A DNA stretch of 64,000 nt from Bisporella sp. PMI_857 (taxonomy: Eukaryota; Ascomycota; Leotiomycetes; Helotiales; Helotiaceae). The notes beneath the pieces are model-generated. The model saw only the letters and a program-made list of their open reading frames with translations. It was not told the origin of the DNA and did no database searches. Below are positions 10,977 through 23,306 of the stretch, piece after piece (the stretch's first letter is position 1; the number at the start of each line of letters is the position of its first letter). The translations under genes and the position numbers were made by a program. The DNA lies in NCBI GenBank assembly GCA_021307315.1, contig JAJSPD010000013.1:1-64000 (forward strand), given 5' to 3'.

Positions 10977-13900
10977 ATGTCGTCGTTCCTGCGCAAGCGA
11001 AGTCGTAGTCAGTGCTCAATCTCGAGTCGGGCTAGTTCTGACGATGAATCAATTATTGAAAGACGACGCAAAGACGACAAGAGTATTAGGCGCCATTCTG
11101 GCGAGTCCTCGTACACTCAAGTGACAGCATCCGACTTTGCGATCGATGAGTCCTGCGTGTAATTTGTCTGTTCCTGTTAATATCACATGACTAATCTCAA
11201 TCCAGCCTGCGGACTTTTCCCAAACACAAATCTGCTTCCCTACAATTTCTTTCATGGGTGGCGTACACTCGTAAATATACCGCTCTTCCAATTACTGAGG
11301 ATGAGAGGCGAACTTGTCCGTTATTGTGGTGTCGGGAAGTGTTCATGGATCAAGAAGCAATGCTTAGACATGTTTGGAATTGTGAACATTTAGAAGAGGG
11401 TCTTTACTGGTGCTTCGAATGCCTGAAACCAGAAAGAGTTGGCAACTTCAAGTGCAAGAGATGCCACAATGGTCATTCTAAGACGGAACGCAGTAAGTCT
11501 TGCGATCTCAGAGCTGAAATTTTTATCAGTCTATCCTGATGTTGAATGTCTTCCAAAGCCGAGAACTTGGTTTCCCAGAGTTTATGTTTTCCGTTTCATG
11601 GTTTATTGTGGCATACGCTAATTCTGCCTCAGTCACAACAGTGGCCAAGAAAATGTTCTCAGTATTGGGTTCAAAGCGCAGTGTAGACCGGAACCCATTA
11701 TCACCAATCTCAAAGTGTGTACCTCCTCTTTCCAAGATTGTAGAGTCAGAAGACGAGTACAAGTCATTGCGCGACGGGTCATATCCCGAAGTTATTGGTA
11801 TTACGCAAAACGAGAAGAGACCATCGCATTACGATGTTCCTGCCGTGAGTGAACTGCCAAATACAGCCATTTGCGAGATGGAGGGGGTGTTTGTGTCAGA
11901 GATGGATGGAAATTGGGACTACTCGCAAGAGCTACCCGACTCTGAAGCTTGTCGGTATAGCGACATCCAACGATGTTCTATTCTAGAGCCAACTCAACAG
12001 TCGAACTTACCGTGGACGTTTAGGGGAAGTTCTGAAGGAGAGAGTCCTCGAGCATCGCTGACAGATTTGCCTCGATTGAACACTGGTACCGCCCTTGAGC
12101 TGCCCCGTGCTGGCATAAAGTCTACTTCGACACCAGATTGGCTTGAAAACCCAATGTCTGCGACTATTGTCTCACCAATGAGTCCAAATGGCGGATTTGA
12201 GTACGGAACATTCTCATCAATCGACATCTCGCCAACAGATAGTCAAGCAAGTGGTACGTATTCCAGTAGTCAGGCGTCCTATATTTGATAATTTGAGTTT
12301 GTTTTAAGTTCTTTATTTAACTCAAGACTCTACAGGCAAGACTCTATTCACAGACTCCGGATACTCCAGCGCAACAATGGAGTCATCTTGGAATGGATCT
12401 GAAACTAACTTCGACTTCATCCCGTCTCGCCAAAACTCTAAAGGAAAAGAGAAAGAAATGTTCCCTTCCAATATGAATAGCCTCTCGAACGGTGATCCAG
12501 CGTTTATGAATTCAATGAACTTCTCTCAGATGTACACAAATAACGATACTGTGGTGTTTACTGGCATGACTACACAATCTGAAAATAGATATACATCGTC
12601 TGAATCTCCACAGCTCTCATCACCACACTGGACCGATTCAAAGAGTCTTGTCAAGTCATTCTCGAAAGTGCTTGGGGCACACCTCCAACACTCTCGAAAA
12701 TCCCTGGAAGAAATGGCACCGAATTCTACAACCAAGGAACTCCTGTCTCTTTCTTCGTCATCGATTGTATCTATTGGATTTCAAGTTCTGGAAGGTATTC
12801 TCCAGGATCGATATCCTGCAGCAGTTATGCCGCTCTTCGCCTTCACACATGTCGCCTATGCATTAGCTATCGCTGTTGATCACGATCAATCAAAGGTTCA
12901 GACACCTGAATGGTTCCAAGATCTGCTGTCTATGGTGGACAACATCTCATCTGATAGACAACGTCAGACATACACACAGATCGTAAGAGTGATCTGGCAG
13001 CCAAGAGTTGCTGTGTCTACGGAGGCACAAAACTGGGTTGAGGCATTACGCCTGAACGACAATAAGCTTGTTAAAGCTTGCAAACACTTTCTCGACATCC
13101 AAGAAAGCTTTGCATATCGTCATAAAATGGCCGCGATTCAAGCCTCCATTCCACAATTCACCTTTCCTCAACAATCATTTATGTCGACTAGCAGGACCCG
13201 TATCATCGAGGAACTCTTTAAGAACAACTCGACAGTTGCCTTTATCGAAGATGTAGCGATGGTTAATAAACGTCTTGATCAAGGACTTATTATCGAGCTT
13301 CGTCAACTAGAGCTTGAATTGATCTGTGCTGGAAAGCTCGCATCTCGATCAGATACCCTCTACGATCAATTTCTCTCGCATGTCACAAGCCAGTGCGATG
13401 CACTATATTCCAACAGCCACATCAAGTCAAGGGCAACTCACCATCTCGAAACTATTTCCGAAACTTTGAAACTACTTCCGGTGGAGGATGATATTGACGA
13501 GCATCCTCAAGATGAAGTTCAACAACGTGCTCAGGACCAAGGCAGCGAGGACCAAGTCAAGGAACCAACATTCGATTTTCAATTCCCGATCCCAGACTCT
13601 GGGTACTCGACCCTCGACTCTGACAACGCAGAGGCTCTGCAAGCGATAGTCAGCAATATCTGGCAGGATGCTCATGAGACCATGCAACAAACACATTTTG
13701 AAGATTTCAATGGGCTCTCGGAATCATACATCATGAACTCGGCACCTGTATTCCAACAAATTGAGCAGCATAATTACTTGTCCATGATTACTCAACCAAC
13801 CCCTTCGTTTCAACCAACACCTCACCAGTTCGATAATTCATCATTTCAATCGATACCTCAAGCTCAAATTCCCGACCGTATATCCCATCCCAACAATCCT

Positions 13901-14275
13901 TCCTCTTCTACCCCAGCCCCACCAAGTACAACTCTTCGCTGTCCCTGCGGCTACATCCCCACCGGCGAGGAAAAATGGAAAGCGTCTAATCTCGCCCGGC
14001 ACAAACGGATTCAACATGCCACCCAAAAATACCGATGTGGATTTCGAGGATGCAAGAGTGAATTCACGCGAAGTGATAACTTGAAGAGTCATCAGCGGGA
14101 TAAAGGGCATTTGCTCATAGGCATGGGCATGTCGAGGGAGAACAGTAGAAATAGTGAAGGGGATGGTGAGGATAAGGATGGGAGACGGAAGGATGGTGGG
14201 AAAGAAGATGATGCGGTTGGAAGGAGACCGAGCAAGAAGAGAAGGGTTGAAAAGGAGACAGGAAGGTCGCGATGA
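10977..14275 (+). CDS. large zinc-finger protein with C-terminal C2H2 fingers, putative transcription factor
   Basis: Five exons: 10977-11158, 11206-11492, 11559-11579, 11633-12253 and 12336-14275, giving 1016 residues. All introns have good donors (GTAATT, GTAAGT, GTTTAT, GTACGT) and the phases agree, including a 21-nt microexon. A Cys/His-rich module at about residues 95-150 (CPLLWCREVF, HVWNCEH, CFECLKPE, CKRCHNG) could bind zinc. The middle holds a Ser/Pro-rich stretch and a helical region (YPAAVMPLFAFTHVAYALA, about 520-540). Near the C-terminus (about 905-960) lie CPCGYIPTGEEK...HKRIQH and CGFRGCKSEFTRSDNLKSHQ, two C2H2-type fingers. The basic end (RRPSKKRRVEK) looks like a nuclear localisation signal. 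DNA binding is therefore likely; the targets are unknown. Confidence 0.8.
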
Positions 14276-15131
14276 CAAAGTTTTATGGGTGAAATATGGA
14301 TATTAGAAGGACTACACTGTATAGTATTACTGCATTGGATGGCGTTGCATTGCATTTTTGGCGCTTTAAGGGGGGAGATACAAAAAGATGATACCAGGAT
14401 ATATATTTTACTGCCAGGGACTGGCGTGTATATCAATGATACTGCATTTGAATGAACCTATTTATCATAAAAGCGGAAGCTATGGTTGCCAAAGGATCAT
14501 CTTTGCAGCTTTACGGTTCCAGAAAGTGAGAAGGTCATTAGAAGTTGAGTATAAGAGAAATAGGAGAGGCTCTTGCGAATTATCCTCTACATTACTTAGC
14601 GTCCTATATATAAGTATCATTACATAGAACTTGGACAAATTCGAAAGTAAACGGTCTTATTATGTTAACGTATCACACAAGGCGGCACTGCCTGCAAGGT
14701 TATGCCTATACTCCTTTTAACAAGTAAAACTAGGCCAAATCAGTATCGGCAAGAATCTATAAATGGGATTTAACTTACATACGTGTACACATGGCTATAG
14801 CACGCACATGTGTAGCAGTTAGGAAAAGGAGCCGACTACGTATTCTAAGGCTCTGATTGGCTGCACAGTGGGTAAGAGGCTACAGCAAAATAGATGCTTG
14901 ATTATATGTTAACTTAGCCTAGCGTAATGCTTGAATCTTTAGCGAGGCGCTAATGCTCCCCTTTTCAATCGTACCGCAACAAACGCCTGGAAGAGCCTTC
15001 CATGGACCAAAATAGTTGATCGACCCATGATCTTTAGGGTGGCATTGAAGATTCATGTGACGTAGAAAGGATGAGAGCGCATTCTCGAGTTGTGTGTGTG
15101 ATGTGACTGGGAAAAGAAGCGAACTGGATGT
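14276..15131. other. intergenic between convergent genes
   Basis: It lies between two convergent 3' ends. The part from about 14640 to 14960 is less gene-like and may be an old repeat fragment, but it has no clear ends. No coding sequence was recognised. Confidence 0.4.
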
Positions 15132-16983
15132 TTACATTTCTTCCCCGATGGGAGCCTCCTTCACGTACTCCTCCCCCTCCTCCTCATCGACGCTGGCATC
15201 CTGGTACTGCTGGTACTCGCTGACCAAATCGTTCATGTTAGACTCAGCCTCAGTGAACTCCATTTCCTCCATACCCTCACTAGTATACCAATGCAAGAAA
15301 GCTTTGCGACGGAACATGGCAGCGAACTGCTCACTGACACGCCTGAAGATCTCCTGAATAGCAGTCGAGTTGCCTACGAAAGTCGAAGACATCTTAAGGC
15401 CACGTGGGGCAATGGAGCAGAGAGCCGTCTGCACATTGTTGGGAATCCACTCGACGAAGTAAGACGAGTTTTTGTTCTGCATGTTGTACATTTGATCCTC
15501 GATCTCCTTCATTGAGACCTTTCCACGGAAAATGGCAGAGCACGTCAGGTAGCGACCGTTCCGAAAATCTGAGGCAGCCATCATGTTTTTAGGGTCGAAC
15601 ATCTGCTGGGTAAGCTCAGGAACGGTAACAGCACGGAACGAGTTCGCCCCCCGGCTGGTCAGTGGAGCAAAGCCGACCATGAAAAAGTGTAGGCGAGGGA
15701 AAGGAACCATGTTAACAGCCAACTTGCGAAGGTCAGAGTTTAGCTGACCTGGGAAACGAAAGCCAGTGGTAACCCCCGATATAACAGCTGAAACCAGGTG
15801 GTTTAGGTCACCATAAGCGGGGTGGGGCAGCTTGAGAGTGCGCATGCAAATATCATACAAAGCTTCATTGTCAATGCAAAATGTCTCGTCCGAGTTCTCG
15901 ACTAGCTGGTGGACGGAAAGAGTAGCGTTGTAAGGCTCGACAACAGTGTCGGAGACTTTAGGAGAAGGCATAACGGAAAAAGTGGCCATCATGCGGTCCG
16001 GGAACTCTTCACGGATTTTAGAAATCAGAAGCGTGCCCATACCGGCACCGGTACCACCACCGAGCGAATGAGTAATCTGGAATCCTTGTAAACAATCGCA
16101 GCTTTCAGCTTCGCGATGAACAACATCAAGGACCTCCTCAATAAGCTCAGCTCCTTCAGTGTAGTGACCTTTGGCCCAGTTGTTGCCAGCACCGGACTGA
16201 CCGAAAACGAAGTTGTCGGGGCGGAACAAGTGACCGAAAGGCCCGGCGCGGATGGCGTCCATAGTACCAGGCTCAAGATCAACGAGGACGGCACGGGGAA
16301 CGTACTTGTTGGCCGACGCCTCGTTGAAATAGACATTCATGCGCTCCAATTGGAGCTCAGAAGTGCCATTGTAGCTGTGGGAGTAGAGTCAGTTTCGTGT
16401 CCATCTTGGATAACAGTGCAAAAATGCATACAGAAGTGGAAGGATGCGGGAAACACAGACAGGCCATTGTTATCGAGACCGTGCTCGCTAGATATCTGTT
16501 GCCTACATGAGAAAATAGCGTCAGCGTTGGATCTTGATATTCCGGTCACCAAGATGTGTCGGCGTTATTGAATTGGCGATCGGTCGTCTTTTAGATCTAA
16601 AACTTTGGTTGGCTACACGTGTCTGTACGCACCAGAAGGCACCACCGATTTGGTTTCCCTGGCGAGACATGTGAGCCCAGCAATTCGTAGCGTGAGTTTT
16701 TGATTCAACAGAAACTTACGCATTGGCCAATCTGAAGGTGAACCTATTATGGGGGAAACCGCGGTTAGCAGTTGTTTTTTCATCTGGAAAGATCGTTACG
16801 TGACGGAAGCTCGATCGAGTTCATCACAGAAGCAAATCTCCATAAGCACTTCAACGGATGGTGGGGTGTAGAGAAAAGGAGTGAGGGGCATAGGCTTTGA
16901 ACGCGTCCAGGATGTCAATAGTTGTTGTTTGGAGAGCACCGGAACTTAGAGTGTGATAAGATGATACCTACAATTTCACGCAT
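15132..16983 (-). CDS. divergent beta-tubulin paralogue
   Basis: Five exons, read leftwards: 16983-16972, 16743-16720, 16658-16633, 16502-16461 and 16374-15132, giving 448 residues. The tiny first exons ([21 protein letters not shown]) match the conserved intron layout of fungal beta-tubulin genes. Numbering matches the family. The GTP-binding loop is GGGTGAG (140-146); H6, Y50, Q134, F167, E198 and F200 are kept. The protein differs from the usual fungal benzimidazole-target tubulin at many places: I9, L35, I76, H83, M170, P218 and G239-F240 (usually C-L). It ends in an acidic tail closing with GEEM. Beta-tubulin pairs with alpha-tubulin in microtubules. The changes suggest the second, less conserved paralogue of ascomycetes rather than the main tub2 gene. 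Confidence 0.93.
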
Positions 16984-17676
16984 GATGGGTGATACAATGA
17001 AAATGGATCGAACAAGACGGAGCCGAGGATTTACAAGTCTGCGAAAAGAAGAAAAAGAAGGTGGAATAAAAGAGAGGCGAGTGGTGATTGAGCGAAAGAG
17101 TAACGAGCAGGTGTAAAGTCATAGTTGTTGGTACATTTTTGGTTGCCTGGACGGTCCCTCAAAGACAGGAGCCTGGGGTTACACCCGGCCCAGAAAGCTC
17201 AGGGATCACAAGAGGACAAATAAAAGATCATCAGTAAGGAGGGTCAGTTTGCATAATGGTTGTAGTGTTAAGGTAATTTACTACAAGGTGTAAAATCTAA
17301 ATGATATTTATGGATTTGGCCACAGGGTGGGTGGCGGACCGAATGGGGATCGTTCGGCTTCGGGACGGGCTAGGCGCACCGTTCTCCATTGGTTCTACTT
17401 TATACATGCCGAAACATTCCAGGCCACAGGGTACATCACGTGTCTTGATCAAATGCCCTCCTAGGCACTACTCTATCACAGTTTTGGGGGTCGTATTCTC
17501 TATTCCAAGATATTTTTCTAACCGCTCTAAGCCGTAGGGAAATGATGCGCCGATGAATTATCCCTATATCGAAACGGTATGTGTGTCACATACAAAGTGT
17601 CATGGCCAATATCACTGACCACTTCTCCAATCTGGCCGCACGAAAGTCACTGGTGCGCCAAGCTGACAAACGGCTA
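16984..17676. other. upstream region of the beta-tubulin gene and 3' side of the ankyrin gene
   Basis: It holds the promoter of the leftward beta-tubulin gene next to 16983. The ankyrin gene, also leftward, ends at 17677. No coding sequence was recognised. Confidence 0.45.
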
Positions 17677-19240
17677 CTATTTCGCTGAAAATTCCTCCTC
17701 CCATGCCTGAATCTGCTCAAGCCAACGCTTTTGTATGGGTCCGAACTCATTCTCAAGATCCACTCGTCCTCCTCTCCTCACCAAGAAACGAAACATATGA
17801 AAATCACCATTCCTTGCCGCATTTGTTGTCGCTGGATCATTTGGATCTATCTCGCCCCAAAATTCTTCATTCATTCCTAACGGCGCTTTCGGGCAATGAA
17901 ACCTGCAGTTCACATCGACTCCATAGTCAATAAAGAATTGTACCACCTTTATATGACCCTTTGCTGCCGCAACGTGCATGCAGTTTTCGAAAGACGGTAG
18001 CAAATATCGATCCGTAGACCCACTCTCAACAAGTAACCGTACAGTTTCGAGGTCGCCCCGTTTCGACACGACGTACAGGCCGCTCCCAAAGGGTTCTTCG
18101 AATCCGCTAATTTTCACTTTGGCATCCAGGAGTGATTTGACGGTTGACTTGGCTGAGAATAGCACAGCATGATACAATGCCCTTTCCAAGACTATTGATC
18201 GATAGGTGGTTGGGAAGTAATTTATGAGCATGTATAGTAAGGTAGTCTGATCTTCGGCTGCTGCGCTTATAACCATATGCGGCATTACCCTCCATGCGTA
18301 TTGTGAATAGTCGTCAGATATGTAGGGGGCACTTTTGTAGAATTTGTCGAGGAACAGTTGCACGATATCTCTATTCCCGCCTCGAATAGCACTAAAAATG
18401 TCATGAGGCTTTGATTGGGAATATTTCATCAGCACTTTAACTGCGTCAATATGTCCATATCTGGCCGCTGCGTCAATTGAGGAGCCGAACAATGAACTCT
18501 CATCTTCGACGCAACTCCCCTGAGCAATAAGAGCTTCGATTAGAGTAATATCACCCAGAGCAGATGCTGCAATCAATGCTCCTATAGATGGAACCTCTAC
18601 TGGTGTCTCATCCTCTGCTGACAGACTTCGAATCGCTGTTCTCATGCTCATCACATTGATAGTACATGCACATAGTATACCTAAGTAAACCTTGCGTTGG
18701 TGTGCAATATCGGAACTATTTTGAGACGGGAGCCTTTCGAGGAGATCAATGCATCCATTAATAGTCCGATGTAACGGGCTCCGTACGGAGCTTTCGTTAG
18801 CAATCTTTCTTTCCAAGATCCTTGCGAAAGCCACCCGACCAGTTTGCTGCATAGGGTAATAGAGCTCTAATGGTAAGAAGCAGGCATTGCGTTGGGAAAA
18901 CATAATGTTGGTGGTAGCTTCATCGAATAATTCTATCTTGTTAGCGCTGGCTTATCACTATGTATAGATGGGGCTCACTGTTCACAAACCGTAATCTAAC
19001 AGCTCTGTAGAAACCCACAACAACCACCATCTCAGAGATGATGGCTTCAACCAATTCGGTGGGGAGATCAAGGAGTGCAAAAACTTCGATATCACATGCT
19101 GGAGGCATATGAAATGTTGGCCGCATGCAACATTTGGTAGTCGCCGCAATGGCGCTCGTCATTGGGAGCTCTAGTGCTTTTCTCGGCCTCTTATTTCTTA
19201 GGACTGAGCCTATAGCCTTCTTCAGTGACTTCACATTCAT
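17677..19240 (-). CDS. F-box protein with ankyrin repeats
   Basis: Two exons, 19240-18979 and 18932-17677, give 505 residues. The 46-nt intron (GTGAGC donor, GCTAAC branch, ATAG acceptor) joins RLRFVN to KLFDEATTNI, a join typical of this fungal family. The open frame extends upstream only to a TTG, so the ATG at 19240 was chosen. Residues about 54-90 (FALLDLPTELVEAIISEM) form an F-box-like helix set. Ankyrin-type repeats follow in the second half: IGALIAASALGDITLIEALIA, SIDAAARYGHIDAVKVLM, GLYVVSKRGDLETVRLLVE and CMHVAAAKGHIKVVQFFID. Ankyrin repeats mediate protein contacts. A role as a substrate adaptor of an SCF ligase is plausible but inferred. Confidence 0.8.
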
Positions 19241-21083
19241 TGCAGAAAGTGGTATCAAAGTGAAAGTCTAAAATATGGAATCGACTTATCAACACACGGA
19301 CAGGTTCAGATATGCTCAGAACAATTTGAGAAAGAAAGCGACCTAGACTCAAGTAGAAAGAACAACACTCAAGATACTTGTATGCCGCAGATTTGAAAAG
19401 AGTTGGTTATGCAGTAGGATGGGTGAGGAAGGAGGTGTCAAACTCGAGTATTCCGTTGGGTGGCCGGAAAGATAATCTGTAGTTGCTGACCGTGAAGAAG
19501 TCGCTGGGTCAGCTTCGCTCAAGGATTCGAAACTTTTAAACAGATGATCTATCGGGCGTGCAGTGTTCGTGACTTGAAACACCTGAATCTAAGGATTCAG
19601 GTGAATAATCTGAAATATTGAAAGGAAGAGCTACTGAATATCTAAAGCACTCTTATTGGCAGTCCAAAAGTACCGGTATTCCTGGCGCCGTTGGCTCAAC
19701 TTATATTAATATTTACACAAATAATCCTTCCTTTTTCAACCACATTTGCTGAGGAAACCTGCACTGCCCTGCTGGCGCTTACTATGATGCTGATGATGCC
19801 TACTGTGCGACGTAGGAAGTCTTTATTCAGCCTCAATACATCAAAAGTTACACGAACCCCGCTATTACATATGAATGCCATGACATATCAACTGCTCCTT
19901 CTATCAAAGCCTAACACATCTATGAATGCAGATTCACTCCAATCCAAACGCAGTTTTTATCGAGGTAGAGGAGTCATTGGCTGCGCAACCCCAAATATAA
20001 GCGAACATCTGACGTAGATATATTCTGCTTGTAAATTACACGTTATGCATAATTCAACCTTTAAAGTCAATATAATTCCTCTCTTGAGGCTCACTAGAGC
20101 GTGGCTTAAGACTTGAAGGAAGCTGTATAGAATAGTAATGGTGGAATTTCTATATTTTTGAGTCTGGTGAACGGCGATCCGCGACATGGCCAGCCAAACT
20201 TTGGAAAACTTGAAGTAGTAGCAAGCATATTCTCCGGCATCCCATGGTTATGTTAAATGGCGAGTTCCATCACTTCTCAATCGCTACTTGATAATCTAGG
20301 AACCAAGTACAAAGATTCAATGCGAAAGGGGTAGTAGAGCAGGGGGGTTGTGATGCCGGGGAAGGGGGGTCTCAGTTGGGGTTTTACGGCACATACGAAA
20401 AAGACCAATAACATCGGATCGGCGTTCAGTGGAAATGAAGGAAAAGATTTTAAGATTTGCGAAGGAACATGTGGAGGATTTTTTTAACAGCTTCCTTAGC
20501 CTTATTTATCTAACAGGAATTTTTAGGATATTATTTTTCTTGGGCTGAACCGAATATAGATGGAATCGATGCGATAGATGTTGTGTATAAGTAGCGATAG
20601 TGAGTTCAATAAGATAGAAAATATTTCTTTACGCATCAGTTCCGGTTATCTCATTTAGTTAGATAATCTTTTTTTTTTACTTGGAAGTCTCGTGGTTACT
20701 TTTTCACATAGCTTACTTGAAAGGGACAAAATACACACAAACCTAGCCTTGAATCTAGCCTCTCTATAAGTCAAGGTTCAAACTTTAAACAACTTCCTGG
20801 TTGGCATCGACGGATTTTAATATGAGATTTTCCTTACAGAAAGTCCTATTTACCCCTGCGAAACGGCCAAGCCTATTGGCCCGATTCGGCTTAGCCGCTC
20901 TTGGCGTCAAGACCCTATTTTCATCACTCTAGATAGTTGATTCTATTAGATCTACAATCACATTCATATGCCCTATTCTACAACCTCTTCTGTGATAAGA
21001 TCACCTATAATCTATCCGTTTGTCAACCTCCATTTCTCTTGAACAAATTACCAATATTGTTGCACGAACAGTTCCTGTTTCAG
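19241..21083. other. long intergenic region
   Basis: About 1.8 kb without a recognised gene. It contains G-rich runs near 20340-20390 and several AT-rich patches (20480-20700). Open frames here are short and lack family features. Confidence 0.45.
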
Positions 21084-21784
21084 ATGAGCTTTCCGGTAAG
21101 TCATTGTGTCGGTAGCATTTGATATAGTGAGTATAGAAGAGAGTAAGGGCTGACGAAGTAATAATCCGTTCTGAACAGCTTGAGGCTCGAGGAAATTGCA
21201 TATCCTGTCCAAATCCAAACCCCAAGCCAGTCCCGGCTCCAAAACCAATTCTAGGTCCATCGACACTAGGACCAGCCACAGGTTCCGCAGGTGGAAAGGT
21301 ATTCACCCAACCAGAAGCCCAGAAATTCGGTCAGGACCTTTGAATGCCTAACCAGCGCTACTGTCTCCCAAAAATTCACCACGTTTCGCTCAAATTCAAG
21401 AAAAAGAAAATTGAACCGGTCGATAGATCGGTGTTCAAGGAACGCTACAGCGAAGAGGGTAATCAACTCCCGACAGCGGAGCTCATGGCCCAGGGAGCAC
21501 AGACAAAAGCAAGCCAAATTGGATCTATATGAAAAAGTTGCCAACATGGAGACGAGAAATTGGCTTTTGGATGAGCTGCAGACGAAACACGGGAAAGGCA
21601 AGATTGCGGACAGAGTATTGACTATCTCCAAGGGCTCGACGGATGCAACCGACAAGAAGTATTTTAAGACAATAATCGTATGTTTATATATGGCCCTTAA
21701 GTCGGTATTGATTTAGAAGCTAACTACGCGCAGGGGAGTGATAATAGACGTCCACGTCCAGCAGCTTTGCAATTTCCACCCTGA
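21084..21784 (+). pseudogene. small unknown gene with an in-frame TGA and a probable frameshift
   Basis: A plausible short first exon (21084-21095, MSFP) is followed by a good intron (21096-21178; GTAAGT donor, GCTGAC branch, CAG acceptor). A Pro/Gly-rich stretch then runs to a TGA at 21341-21343. The same frame goes on (MPNQRYCLPKIHH ... FKERYSEEGNQLPTAEL) and then stops at 21532. One base over, the next frame carries EHRQKQAKLDLYEKVANMET and DELQTKHGKGKIADRVL. This frame ends in a second good intron (21678-21733; GTATGT, GCTAAC, CAG) and a short last exon stopping at 21784. Intact splice sites around broken frames suggest a once functional gene with a nonsense change and a 1-nt insertion near 21486-21495. 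The family is not recognised. A different exon layout cannot be excluded. Confidence 0.4.
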
Positions 21785-22811
21785 GACTGTTGGAGGTCAA
21801 AATGTAACTGACATTGTAGTTAAGGGGGATGATCATTCAAGTTGCTCTTCGTCCTGGGCAAAGCCTAGAGGTTATGAGAGGAAACGAATTGCGAGGTCTA
21901 CAATCCACGTTTTACGGCCCGTCTACTAGATGACCGCTGTAAGTTTCTTGGCTTGTTGGTCTTTCTCTTAACATTGCTAATGAGTCTTTAGCTTTGTGCC
22001 TTTTTGGCTGTCTTTTTTGGGTATGTTTTTTGAGAGAGGAGCAGCTGGGCAATGCTTATGCAGTATTACTTGCTGCGCCTGAAGCCACATCAAAGCCTCT
22101 TTCTGGTTTGGTTGATTGAGCTTGTTTGCAAAAGGGACTTAATCTAAAAAGGAGTTTGGAGCCTGTATGTAGTGCTTAAATAAAAATTACTTCGAAAAAA
22201 CAACGGAAAGACTCAACCTTTTAGAGGATTATCAAAGCAAACATGGAAATATAGAGGTCATTACAAGATAGCATTTTGTTGGTTCGTTTTCTCTTTGAGG
22301 GTTTATATCCTGGATTTTACAGTAGTTACAATCCACCTCGCCTATCTACATCTCTCAAACCCAAACACCTTCCCCTACTCTCTGTTTATGCCTTTTCGGA
22401 GTCAAACCGAGAGTACATATCACGGTTACCCGGGGTTCCCACTCTGATGAGCCATGACCAGCAATGTCAAGTCCGCAATCTTCGGCGTCAATTATTAACT
22501 TCCTGTACCAGCCCTCTACTCACCTGCCTACTCTCACCAGGATTACCAGCTTGCCATGACTCATCAGCCTGTCGCTGCTGAATTAGTCAAAGATAAAATA
22601 CTCTCACTTTCGACCACAATGGGCCGGGCAAACATGCTGCCTGGAGGGCCATCACCAGGGAATATATTTCTATGACGTCGGTTCTTGGCGCGCCCTATTC
22701 TCGACAAAGAGGGGTCACAAATTCATGATATAAGGCATCAGCACCATTAAGTACATTCCACTATTTCGAAAGATACAGTCGCCGGAGAGAGTAAATTACC
22801 AGACGAAAGCC
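21785..22811. other. intergenic region
   Basis: About 1 kb with no recognised gene. The last few hundred bases should hold the promoter of the GFA-type gene. Confidence 0.4.
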
Positions 22812-23306
22812 ATGCCGCGGCCTGACAAAATCACAGGTGGATGCTTATGTGGAGCTATCCGCTACACAATCAACATAACTCCAGAAATACCATGGCCTCC
22901 GACACGCGTCAGCCTCCTCTATGCTGTTGTGGCAGGCAGAGCTAATAAATCCTAGAATGGCACCTGTCAGTGCACAATGTGTCGGAAGCATGGCGGGGGA
23001 CTTATGCAGATTGGCTGCACGTTCCCCAACAGCGCAATCGAGCCCCCACTGAGCAGCTACCCGGATTTTGTCCAGTATTCAAGCTCGAAGGAGGCTTATA
23101 GAGGGTTCTGCAAAACTTGCGGGAGCAGTTTGACTTGGAATTTCAAGGATGGGAATGAGACGGAGATTCTGCTTGGGACCGTGGATGAGGAAATCCTCAC
23201 AAGCCAGGTCGGATCAGAGCTTTGTGCGTCAAAGAGTCACCGTTGGTGTGCAAATGCCGTTAAAGGAGTTACTGATAATTTGCCCGGCGAAATGATTCAG
23301 AATTGA
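22812..23306 (+). CDS. GFA/CENP-V-type zinc-binding protein (glutathione-dependent formaldehyde-activating enzyme family)
   Basis: Two exons, 22812-22907 and 22956-23306, give 148 residues. The 48-nt intron has GTCAGC, a GCTAAT branch and a CTAG acceptor. The N-terminus reads GGCLCGAIRYTI, then NGTCQCTMCRKHGGG, and later FCKTCGSSLTW. These are the spaced cysteines (CxC, CxCxxC, CxxC) that hold zinc in the GFA fold. Family members include S-hydroxymethylglutathione synthase-like proteins, but most fungal members have no proven substrate. The length (about 150 residues) is normal for the family, and no damage was seen despite the broken genes on either side. Confidence 0.85.
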
